Assembly (NCBI RefSeq): GCF_009618275.1
Contig: NZ_WIAD01000020.1
Coordinates: 27,349-91,348 of the forward strand
Source: Roseimaritima sediminicola
GTDB taxonomy: Bacteria; Planctomycetota; Planctomycetia; Pirellulales; Pirellulaceae
DNA: 64,000 nucleotides
Reading direction: 5' to 3'
A program made the position numbers and the translations under genes. Shown piece after piece: positions 32,588-39,993 of the stretch (its first letter is position 1; the number at the start of each line of letters is the position of its first letter). The notes under the pieces are model-generated. The model searched no databases and was not told the DNA's origin. It saw nothing but the letters and a program-made list of their open reading frames with translations.

Positions 32588-33751
32588 ATGAGCAAGCCGA
32601 ACCACGGACCATCCAGCGCGGCCTCGCCCCAGGCCGCCAGCGACCTCGAGGGCAGCTCTGTGGCCGAGGCCGCAAGGGGACGGGCCTGGCCGCGGAGGAT
32701 GGGCCGCGCGGCCCGGCGCGGGCTGCGCAGTGGCGCCCTGGCGCTGGCCGTGATCTGGGCCAGCGGGGCGCTGCTGCACTGTTCGCTGTTTCCGCGGCCG
32801 CTGGCGTGGTTGTTGGCCGCGGTGTACCTCGCGGCGGCCGGTTGGGTGTGGGGCGCTCGCCGACGCGGCCGCCTTGGCCGCCATCGCGCCGGCGGCTTGT
32901 GGGCCGGTTCCCTCGTGCTGGTATTTCTGCTGCTGCAGCTGATTGTCCCTTCGAATCAGCGGAACTGGGTGGACGGGCAACAACGCCTGCCCTGGGTGCA
33001 ACGTGACCAGCAGCGGATGACTCTGCACGCGGTCCGCCACTGCGAGTACCGCACGGCCGACGACTACACCGTGCGCTACGACGGGCTGCAGTTCGATCGC
33101 AGACAGCTGGAATCGGTGTGGTTGGTCGTGCACTATTTTTCAGCCTTCGAAGGTCTGGCTCACACCTTTGTCAGTTTCGGCTACCGCGACGACGACCGCC
33201 AGCAACGCTACTTCAGTATTTCGGCCGAGGTGCGACGCGAAGTCGGCGAGAGCTTCTCGCCGGTCCAGGGGATGTACCGGCGATTCGAATTAATGTTGGT
33301 CGTCGGCGACGAACGCGATCTGATCGGTTCGCGCACCATCCTGCGGCCCAGCGATCGGGTCTATCTCTATCGCATCGCAGCCTCGGCCGAGCAGGTGCAG
33401 GTCTTGTTCGACCGCTTCGCCCAGCGGATGGACCAACTGCGCCGGCGGCCCGAGTTCTATCATACGCTGACCAATAACTGCACCAATACGATCGTTCGGC
33501 AGACCTATTCGTTGACGCCCGACCGCATCAACTGGCTGGACCCGCGCATCGTCATGCCCGGGTATTCGCCGAGATTAGCTTTCCAGCTGGGATTGATCGC
33601 AAAGACGCGTGAAGGCGAAAGTTTCGAAGGCCTGCAGCGCCGCGCCCGCATCGATCCGCTCGCTCGCGAGCTGGGGTTTGGGAGGGATTTCTCGCGGCAG
33701 ATCCGCCGGAACTGGCAGAGCCACGACGCAGCTGGAGGTGTTGGTCGTTAA
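32588..33751 (+). CDS. DUF4105-type membrane protein
   Basis: A 387-residue protein starting MSKPNHGPSS. Basic N-terminal region, then two or three hydrophobic helices (about 50-70, 75-95, 108-122: LWAGSLVLVFLLLQLIVPSN). A periplasmic domain of about 230 residues follows, with WLVVHYFSAFEGLAHTFVSF and the conserved FYHTLTNNCTNTIVRQ motif (Asn-Asn-Cys, a candidate nucleophile or structural Cys) characteristic of the DUF4105/lipoprotein N-acyl-transferase-like group. Function is unknown in my knowledge. The final codon is followed by a TAA that belongs to the terminal repeat of a family C element. Confidence 0.8.
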   Translation: MSKPNHGPSSAASPQAASDLEGSSVAEAARGRAWPRRMGRAARRGLRSGALALAVIWASGALLHCSLFPRPLAWLLAAVYLAAAGWVWGARRRGRLGRHRAGGLWAGSLVLVFLLLQLIVPSNQRNWVDGQQRLPWVQRDQQRMTLHAVRHCEYRTADDYTVRYDGLQFDRRQLESVWLVVHYFSAFEGLAHTFVSFGYRDDDRQQRYFSISAEVRREVGESFSPVQGMYRRFELMLVVGDERDLIGSRTILRPSDRVYLYRIAASAEQVQVLFDRFAQRMDQLRRRPEFYHTLTNNCTNTIVRQTYSLTPDRINWLDPRIVMPGYSPRLAFQLGLIAKTREGESFEGLQRRARIDPLARELGFGRDFSRQIRRNWQSHDAAGGVGR

Positions 33752-33844
33752 GCACGTCGGCATGAATCTTTCGGTGAAACCCCGCGACAACACCCTCCCG
33801 CGCAGCGGGAGAGTGATGCCGAATTAAAGGTTGCGACGTGCTTA
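33749..33844. repeat. Family C element, copy 2 (96 bp)
   Basis: It runs from TAAGCACGTCG at 33749 to the inverse CGACGTGCTTA ending at 33844, with the shared core (GGCATGAATCTTT, GGTGAAACCCCGCGACAACA, CCCTCCCGCGCAGCGGGAG, GCCGAATTAAAG). Its first three bases, TAA, are the stop codon of the DUF4105 gene. It has no open frame of its own. Confidence 0.9.
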
Positions 33845-33857
33845 GTTGCGCCACGTC

Positions 33858-33878
33858 GCTGAACTCGCCAGAGTTTGG
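33858..33878. repeat. Family E repeat, degenerate copy
   Basis: GCTGAACTCGCCAGAGTTTG resembles the copies at 7873 and 39569 but with several changes (AACTCGCCAGAGTTT is itself nearly palindromic). It lies directly beyond the family C element. Confidence 0.45.
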
Positions 33879-33916
33879 TTGTTGGGCAGCGCGCAGGCCG
33901 TCGTACGGGGAACACT

Positions 33917-33985
33917 AATCTTCACTAATCAGCACTAATCTAGGCAGGAGAAGGAAGTTTTATTAGCGTCTGATTAGTGAAGATT
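33917..33985. repeat. Perfect 16-bp inverted repeat with direct CACTAATC repeats
   Basis: AATCTTCACTAATCAG at 33917-33932 is matched exactly by its inverse CTGATTAGTGAAGATT at 33970-33985, with a 37-base loop. The motif CACTAATC occurs three times in the left half. The stretch is AT-rich compared with its surroundings. It lies downstream of the convergent ends of the DUF4105 gene and the histidine kinase gene. It could be a terminator-like structure or a protein-binding site; no T run follows. Confidence 0.75.
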
Positions 33986-34068
33986 CGTGGTTAAACCTCC
34001 TGGTCCTCGCCCAGCCGAGACCAACGCCGCGTTCAACCCGGTCTCCGAGATCGGAGCAACCACCAAGC

Positions 34069-37000
34069 TCACTCGGACGTCTCGAGTTCCGCTTGTTTGC
34101 GTTCGATCTCCTGCTGGACCGCGGTCAATTCCTCCAACAAGCTTTCGAACAGTTCGGGCAGCCGGTCCAGTTCGGACTCGCGAGCGGCCATCTCCAGTTG
34201 GCGGCAGCGTTCGGTGGCACAGGGGGCTCCGATCGCCGCCGATGCACCTTTGAGGGTGTGGGCGGCGCGGAACAGCCGCTCGGTGTCTTCGGCGTCGAGC
34301 GCCTTGCGCATGTCGGACTGCAGATTCTGCTTTTCGTTCAAGTAGACCGAGATGATCTCCTGCAGCAGTTTCGGGTCGCCGCCCACAATCGCCAGCGCCT
34401 TGTTCCAGTCGACGACCGGTTCCGGCGGCCGCTGCGAAGCGTCGTCGGAAGGACCTTGCTCGTTGGCCGTGGGATCGTCGGCGGCAGCGTGTGTGCCGTG
34501 AGGCTCGGCCGCGGAACCCGCATCGTCCATCCCCAGTTCTCCGTCGGAATCTTCGCCGCCTTCACTGCCGGATGACTGGGCCGGCCGCGTCGTGCTGTCC
34601 TGGCTGTGGGGGGCGGAATTTTCGAGCGGTGAATTGTCCGCCTGGTGCCCCTGGGGTGCCGGGTGGTCCTTCGAAGCGGTTTCTTGCCTTCGCTCGCTCG
34701 GCTCGGTTTGCGGATCGCGGGATTGCGTTTCTGCAGATGCGTCGGCAGGGTCGTTCATGGTAGCCCCCGAGGTGATTTCGAAATCGCGGTCGTCATCATC
34801 ATCGTCGTCATCGTCATCGCCATCGTCGTCCGCCGTTCCAAAGCGTTCGATGACGTGCGATAATTTTTCCAGGATCGCCGACACGCGGATCGGTTTGGCG
34901 ATGTACTCGTCCATCCCCGCCTCGAGACACTCTTCGCGATCGCCCTTCATGGCATGGGCCGTCATCGCGATGATCGGTTGGTGTCGGTCGCTCGCTCGCT
35001 CCTGTTCTCGGATTTTACGCGTCGCGGCGATGCCGTCCAGGATCGGCATCTGGACATCCATCAGGACCAGGTCATAGACGTTCTCGGTTAACCGCTCCAA
35101 TGCCTCCTGACCGTTGCTGGCGACCGTCACCTGGTGGCCATGTTTTTGAAGCACGCCCAGAGCCAGTTTCTGGTTGACCAGATTGTCTTCGACCAACAGG
35201 ATCCGCAGGCTGCCCAAATCGTAGTGCTGTAAAGGATCCGTTTCGCTATCGCTGCTTTCGTATTCCGGTGACGTCACCCCCAACACGCGTACGATCGAAT
35301 CGAACAATTCGGATTGTTTGACCGGTTTCATCAAGCGGTCGGCAACACACAGGTGGTCGCGGCGGGCGGCGTCACCGGTGCGCGTGCCGGAGGTCAGCAT
35401 GATGACGGGCGTGTGCGAAACGGCGGGGGTTTTCCGCACCCAGTTGACGAACTGGAACCCATCGACATCGGGCATTTGCACATCGCTGAGGACGAGGCCG
35501 AACGGCGCGTTGGCCTGTTGGGCTTCGCGGAGCATCGCGAGACCGGCTTCGGCATTATCGACCTCGGTCGGCTGCATGCCCCAGTTTCGAACCATCTCGC
35601 ACAGGATCTGGCGGTTGGTTTTATTGTCGTCGACGATTAATACTCGCGTGCCACCGACCACGACGACATCCGCAAACTTGGGAGGATCGCTTTCGATGCG
35701 ATCCAGTTGGACGGTGAAATAGAACTTGCTGCCGCGGCCCACTTCGCTTTCCATCCACAGGTTGCCGCCCATGATCTTGATCAGCCGCGAAGAGATCGCC
35801 AGACCCAGTCCCGTGCCCCCGAAGCGGCGGGTGGTCGACGAATCGACCTGTTCGAATTCGTTGAAGATGCGGTTCTGTTTATCCTCGGGGATTCCGATTC
35901 CGGTGTCGCGGACGCAGACCTGCAAGCGGACCTTGTTCTCGGTCGGTTCCAGACAACGGACGTCGACCACGACTTCACCGCGTTCGGTAAACTTGATGGC
36001 GTTGCCGACCAGATTGACCAGGATCTGTCGCAACCGGCCCGGATCGCCGATGACGTGTTGCGGGGTTCGCGGGTCGATTCGAAAGGCCAGTTCCAGATCC
36101 TTGGCGTGGGCCCGAATGGCCAGGGCCTTCATCGTATCGCCCAGGGTTTCACGGATCTCAAAAACCGACGCGTCCAGTTCCAATTTGCCGGCTTCGATTT
36201 TCGAGAAGTCCAGGATGTCGTTGATGATCGACAGCAGGCTTTCACCGCTGCTCTGGACCATCAACAGGTACTCGCGTTGGTTGTCGTCGATGTCGGTATC
36301 GAGCAGCAATTCGGTCATCCCGATGACCGCGTTCATGGGGGTGCGAATCTCGTGGCTCATGTTGGCCAGGAAATCGCTTTTGGCGCGGTTGGCTGCATCG
36401 GCGGCTTCCTTGGCCGCGCGCAATTCCTGGTCCGCTTTCTTGCGAGCCGTGATGTCGTGGCCGATGCAGACCAGGCCGATCACGCTGCCGTCACTGTCGC
36501 GCAGCGGCACCTTGGTGGTCAGCGACCAGATCTCGCGGCCGTCGTGCGTGATGATCGACTCTTCCTGGTCCAGCAGCGGTTGGCCGGTGCGCATCACGAT
36601 CTGGTCGTCGGTGACGTATTCGCAGACTTTCTCCAAGGGCGAAAAGTCGTAATCCGTTTTGCCGATGATCTGGTCGACCGATTCCAGACCCATCAACTTC
36701 AGCAACGCCTCGTTGGCGGTGACAAAGCGGCCGACGCGATCTTTGACGAAGATCATGTTCGGTAACTGGTTGATGATGGTCCGCAGCAAGTCGCGTTCGC
36801 GAGCCAGTTCCAGTTCGGCTTTCTTCTGTTCGGTCACATCGCGCGAAATCCCGAAGGTGCCGATAATCGTGCCGTTGCGATCGCGGAGGGGAAGTTTGGT
36901 GGTCGAACACCAGGTGTCCTCGCGACCTTCGTAGGTTTCGCGTTCCAGCTTGTTCAGGATCGGCTCGCCGGTCGTCATCACCTGACGCTCGTCGGTCAGA

Positions 37001-37983
37001 GCTTCTTGCGCATGCTGGCGGGCAAAGAAATCCGCGTCCGACTTGCCGATCGCCTCGGAGATGTCGCGGATGCCCAGCTTGGTGGTCAGGCTATCGCTCA
37101 GCCGAATAAAACGGCTGTGAGCGTCTTTGAAATAGATGGCATCGGGGACGTGCTTGAGCAGGGTGTCCAGCAGGAACTTTTGGTACTGCGCCTCGGCCTC
37201 GATCTGTTTCTGTTCGGTGACGTCCCAGTACATGATCTGAACCCCAACGGTGTTGGCATTCGGGTCGCGCATCGGCGCCTTGAAGACTTCGACATAGCTC
37301 AGTTGATCGCCGACGTTGTGTTCTTCGATCGAGTGGAAGACTTCGCCGGCGTCGAGTACGGCTTGGTCGTCCGCGCGATATTTCTTTGCCAGGTGTGCGG
37401 GATAGAGGTCGAAGTCGGTTTTGCCGATCACTTCTTCCAGAGTCCGGTTGCACTGTTTGCAGAACCGCTCGTTGGCGAACTGGATCCGCCCATCGCAATC
37501 TTTGCGCGTGACACTGATCGGCAGACTGTCGACCAGTGACCGGTAGGCCGCGTTCGCATCTCGGAGGGCAGCCGCCGCGGTACGCCGGGAGGTGATGTCG
37601 CGGGCGACGCCTTCGATGTGATGGGGCTGGTCCCGCGAATCGCACACCATCCGCAACCGATCCGAGACCCAGCGGATTTCGCCATCGGGACGCAGCACGC
37701 GGTACTCGGCCTTGGCACTGCCGTCGCGGCGAAGGGCCTCCCAACGCTGCTCGACGATGTATTGATCGTCCGGGTGAACCGCCGAGACCAACGTCTTGGG
37801 ATGGGCTTTCAATTCCGAAACCGGCACGCCGTAGATGTCTTCGGCGGCGGCGTTGATGAACAACAGTTTGCGATAGTCCGGAGTGGCGGCCCAGACCAGG
37901 TCTTCGATCGATTCCAGCAGCCCCTCCAAAACGCCTCCTTTGCTAAAGGCGTTTGACGGTGCGTCCTGGTCGGTTTGACTCAT
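34069..37983 (-). CDS. Hybrid sensor histidine kinase: four PAS, HisKA, HATPase, two receivers, Hpt
   Basis: A 1304-residue cytoplasmic multistep phosphorelay protein with no membrane segment. It has four PAS/PAC units (about 15-130, 140-265, 270-390, 395-520). The HisKA domain has the phospho-accepting His at 544 (NMSHEIRTPMNAVIGM). The ATPase domain includes VIGDPGRLRQILVNLVGNAI, DTGIGIPEDKQNRIF and GTGLGLAISSRL. Receiver 1 (VLSDVQMPDVDGFQ) and receiver 2 (LVLMDVQMPILDG) follow. A very acidic stretch of about 14 Asp and a Ser/Glu/Pro linker of about 130 residues lead to an Hpt domain with its His at about 1242 (AAHTLKGASAA). Signals are unknown; the PAS units suggest redox, light or small ligands. 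No response-regulator output partner is adjacent. The 271-base gap before the upstream gene shows nothing beyond GC-rich sequence. Confidence 0.94.
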   Translation of the reverse strand: MSQTDQDAPSNAFSKGGVLEGLLESIEDLVWAATPDYRKLLFINAAAEDIYGVPVSELKAHPKTLVSAVHPDDQYIVEQRWEALRRDGSAKAEYRVLRPDGEIRWVSDRLRMVCDSRDQPHHIEGVARDITSRRTAAAALRDANAAYRSLVDSLPISVTRKDCDGRIQFANERFCKQCNRTLEEVIGKTDFDLYPAHLAKKYRADDQAVLDAGEVFHSIEEHNVGDQLSYVEVFKAPMRDPNANTVGVQIMYWDVTEQKQIEAEAQYQKFLLDTLLKHVPDAIYFKDAHSRFIRLSDSLTTKLGIRDISEAIGKSDADFFARQHAQEALTDERQVMTTGEPILNKLERETYEGREDTWCSTTKLPLRDRNGTIIGTFGISRDVTEQKKAELELARERDLLRTIINQLPNMIFVKDRVGRFVTANEALLKLMGLESVDQIIGKTDYDFSPLEKVCEYVTDDQIVMRTGQPLLDQEESIITHDGREIWSLTTKVPLRDSDGSVIGLVCIGHDITARKKADQELRAAKEAADAANRAKSDFLANMSHEIRTPMNAVIGMTELLLDTDIDDNQREYLLMVQSSGESLLSIINDILDFSKIEAGKLELDASVFEIRETLGDTMKALAIRAHAKDLELAFRIDPRTPQHVIGDPGRLRQILVNLVGNAIKFTERGEVVVDVRCLEPTENKVRLQVCVRDTGIGIPEDKQNRIFNEFEQVDSSTTRRFGGTGLGLAISSRLIKIMGGNLWMESEVGRGSKFYFTVQLDRIESDPPKFADVVVVGGTRVLIVDDNKTNRQILCEMVRNWGMQPTEVDNAEAGLAMLREAQQANAPFGLVLSDVQMPDVDGFQFVNWVRKTPAVSHTPVIMLTSGTRTGDAARRDHLCVADRLMKPVKQSELFDSIVRVLGVTSPEYESSDSETDPLQHYDLGSLRILLVEDNLVNQKLALGVLQKHGHQVTVASNGQEALERLTENVYDLVLMDVQMPILDGIAATRKIREQERASDRHQPIIAMTAHAMKGDREECLEAGMDEYIAKPIRVSAILEKLSHVIERFGTADDDGDDDDDDDDDDRDFEITSGATMNDPADASAETQSRDPQTEPSERRQETASKDHPAPQGHQADNSPLENSAPHSQDSTTRPAQSSGSEGGEDSDGELGMDDAGSAAEPHGTHAAADDPTANEQGPSDDASQRPPEPVVDWNKALAIVGGDPKLLQEIISVYLNEKQNLQSDMRKALDAEDTERLFRAAHTLKGASAAIGAPCATERCRQLEMAARESELDRLPELFESLLEELTAVQQEIERKQAELETSE

Positions 37984-38254
37984 CGAATTCTTCTCAGCGG
38001 ACCTTTAGATAAGCACTCATTGGCCGGTGCCGTGAGCCAATTCTACCTTAAAAGCACGGTTGCCGATTGGCAATCAAAAAGGCCCGCCGACCTGCCAAGA
38101 TCCGGGCAATCCGGCGGCCCGCAGCAGGTCCGTGCCTCGCACCCCCCGGCAAAACCGCTGCGGCCGGTATCGCCGGCGCAGCCGCGGCGGCTTTGTCAGC
38201 AGCCGTGGCCCGTGGCCCGAGCCCCGGGCGCCGGGCGCCGGGAAGCTGGCCCGC

Positions 38255-39538
38255 TCAGCGGGATTGAATTCGGACCGTTGCCAAACCGCTGTTGTCGGCC
38301 AGTTGACTCGGATCATCGCCGACGCGAAAGAACAGCCAACTGTCCTGTTGGGCGACGACCGTGGCCTCGCGGCCAACGGCTTCGACCTGCACCGGCGGCA
38401 GCACGGTCGATGCGGTCTGCGATTCGGGCACCAAGGCGGCCAGGATCATGCCCAGCGGGCGGCCGCGATGGTACCGCACGGTGACGCCCTGGGGTTCGCA
38501 GGTCCAGGGCCGCGGCTGGTCGCCCAAGGAGTAACGGCCCTCGGCCGTCACACGCAGGTGGGTTCCTTTGCGGACCCGCACCCCGGCCGCTTGCCAGCCG
38601 CGATCGGCGGCCACTTCGACCGTTCGCGCATCTCCGTCCCACTCCGCCGGCGGCTGATCCAATCGGACGCGACCCCGCGCCGTGTCGTAGCCGTAATCGA
38701 AATCCACCAACAACAGTTGCCAACGCGCCTGCAGGATGCCCTCGCCGGCCGGCAGCCTTTCGCGAAAGCCGCGTGTGAACCGCTCGCTGCGATCCGCGCC
38801 CAGATCGCTGATCTCGATCAAGGCTTCGCGGTATTCCGGATACATCGTCAGCATCACCACGGCCGCCCAGCTCCAGGCATAGGGCTCGACGCTGCGATGC
38901 AGCGCCGTGGGCTGATCCAAAACGGCGGCAAAACTGGGGATACGTGCTTCCTCACGGCGGGCCGCGATCACGCGAAAACGACCCCAGTAGGGGACGGCCT
39001 GCCGCGTCGCGGGGATCGATGGAACCCGCAGCGCCGGGCCGCTGCCGCGATGGGTAGCCATCATCTCGGCCGTGCCTTCGGCGAACCACTGCGGACCGGT
39101 GCCGCCGAAAAACCGCTCGGCAAAGCCGTGGAAGGCTTCGTGCAGGACCAGGTGACGCGTGTAGTAGTCCGAGGGCTGGACCAGTACCCAGGCTTCGCGT
39201 CCGGACTGAAAGCCGTAGGGAAAATCAGGCAGCCGTGGCGGGAACAACCCCGCCTCTTCAAAGCGAGCTCGATCCTGCATGACGTAAATCGTCATCTTCC
39301 AGTCCGCGGCGCTGTTGGGCTGGCGTTGCCAAAAACGCAGCCACTGCGGGACCGCGGCGTCGACGTCCGCGGGCAACCCATCGACGGCCGCAGCGGCCGG
39401 CAGGTCGGTCACGACGGTGGCAAAGCGGCCTTCCAGCGAACGCAGGGCCGGCTCCGCGTGAGCCGCCCCACAGAACAGGCTCAGCCACAACCCGGCCGTC
39501 CAGCTCAAGCGGTAGGTAGAGATTGTCGATGGTTTCAT
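38255..39538 (-). CDS. Exported HEXXH metallopeptidase-like protein
   Basis: A 427-residue protein with signal peptide 1-28 (ending GAAHAEP). The zinc motif HEAFH is at 133-137 (TRHLVLHEAFHGFAERFFGG), and WFAEGTAEMMA places a third ligand candidate, Glu154 or Glu158, about 20 residues on, as in gluzincins of the peptidase MA clan. The N-terminal part (WKMTIYVMQDRARFEEAGLF) resembles the leading domain of DUF1570-like peptidases. The C-terminal region (about 275-427) is beta-rich, with VRKGTHLRVTAEGRYSLGDQ, like a carbohydrate-binding or jelly-roll domain. It is probably secreted or periplasmic; the substrate is unknown. Confidence 0.82.
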   Translation of the reverse strand: MKPSTISTYRLSWTAGLWLSLFCGAAHAEPALRSLEGRFATVVTDLPAAAAVDGLPADVDAAVPQWLRFWQRQPNSAADWKMTIYVMQDRARFEEAGLFPPRLPDFPYGFQSGREAWVLVQPSDYYTRHLVLHEAFHGFAERFFGGTGPQWFAEGTAEMMATHRGSGPALRVPSIPATRQAVPYWGRFRVIAARREEARIPSFAAVLDQPTALHRSVEPYAWSWAAVVMLTMYPEYREALIEISDLGADRSERFTRGFRERLPAGEGILQARWQLLLVDFDYGYDTARGRVRLDQPPAEWDGDARTVEVAADRGWQAAGVRVRKGTHLRVTAEGRYSLGDQPRPWTCEPQGVTVRYHRGRPLGMILAALVPESQTASTVLPPVQVEAVGREATVVAQQDSWLFFRVGDDPSQLADNSGLATVRIQSR

Positions 39539-39568
39539 CCACCCATCCTAACCTGCGGAGACCACTTC

Positions 39569-39594
39569 CCGTAGCGGAAGTCGCCAGACTTTGG
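39569..39594. repeat. Family E short repeat, second full copy
   Basis: CCGTAGCGGAAGTCGCCAGA then CTTTGG matches the copy at 7873-7898 (opposite orientation) with one difference. It lies 30 bases upstream of the peptidase start codon, so in this case it sits in a likely 5' region rather than at a gene end. Confidence 0.7.
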
Positions 39595-39683
39595 GCCATG
39601 GCGATTTTCACCACGACGTTCGCCGCCCGCTATAAATAGGATTTGCGTCGTCCGTCCGAGATATCAGGGAGGAAAAGAGAACA

Positions 39684-39896
39684 ATGCAGGCCGAGCTGAA
39701 GAAAATGCTGACTGCACAGCCTTTCATTCCGTTCACGGTCGTGATGAGTGACGGTACGCATGTGACCGTCAAACATCCTGAAAACGCGTTGCTTACCAAA
39801 CACTGGCTCTACGTGACGACCGACGGGGGCGAGACGACCGAGCACCTGTACCTGTTGAACGTGACGCGGTTGCAGCGCTCCGAGAAGGCGGCCTAA
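39684..39896 (+). CDS. Small conserved cytosolic protein, 70 aa
   Basis: A strong GGAGG ribosome site at 39669-39673 precedes the ATG. The sequence is compact: MQAELKKMLTAQPFIPFTVV, then MSDGTHVTVKHPENALLTKH and a strand-rich end YLLNVTRLQRSEKAA. The P-F-x-P-F...DG.....V..PE pattern is one I associate with short planctomycete and cyanobacterial proteins of unknown function. It may be a small beta-barrel. The TAA stop is the first codon of a family C element. Confidence 0.82.
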   Translation: MQAELKKMLTAQPFIPFTVVMSDGTHVTVKHPENALLTKHWLYVTTDGGETTEHLYLLNVTRLQRSEKAA

Positions 39897-39993
39897 GCAA
39901 GTCGCAACATTAACTTAGGCATTACTCTCCCTCCCGCTGCGCGGGAGGGTGTTGTCGCGGGGTTTCACCCAAAGATTTATGCCGACGTGCCTA
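39894..39993. repeat. Family C element, copy 3, bridging two convergent stop codons
   Basis: Inverted relative to the copies at 23.0 and 33.7 kb. The left end TAAGCA-AGTCGCAACATTAA begins with the TAA stop of the 70-residue protein, and the right end GCCGACGTGCCTA finishes with the TAG (CTA on plus) stop of the EF-G gene. The core CCCTCCCGCTGCGCGGGAGG, TGTTGTCGCGGGGTTTCACC is shared. The element therefore fills the whole gap between two convergent genes and lends a stop codon to each. Confidence 0.9.

Noticed and set aside
37984..38254. GC-rich gap before the hybrid kinase, checked for an RNA gene or riboswitch
   Set aside because: Only GC-rich sequence with a CCCGGGCGCCGGGCGCCGGG stretch is seen; no tRNA, known riboswitch or clear promoter.
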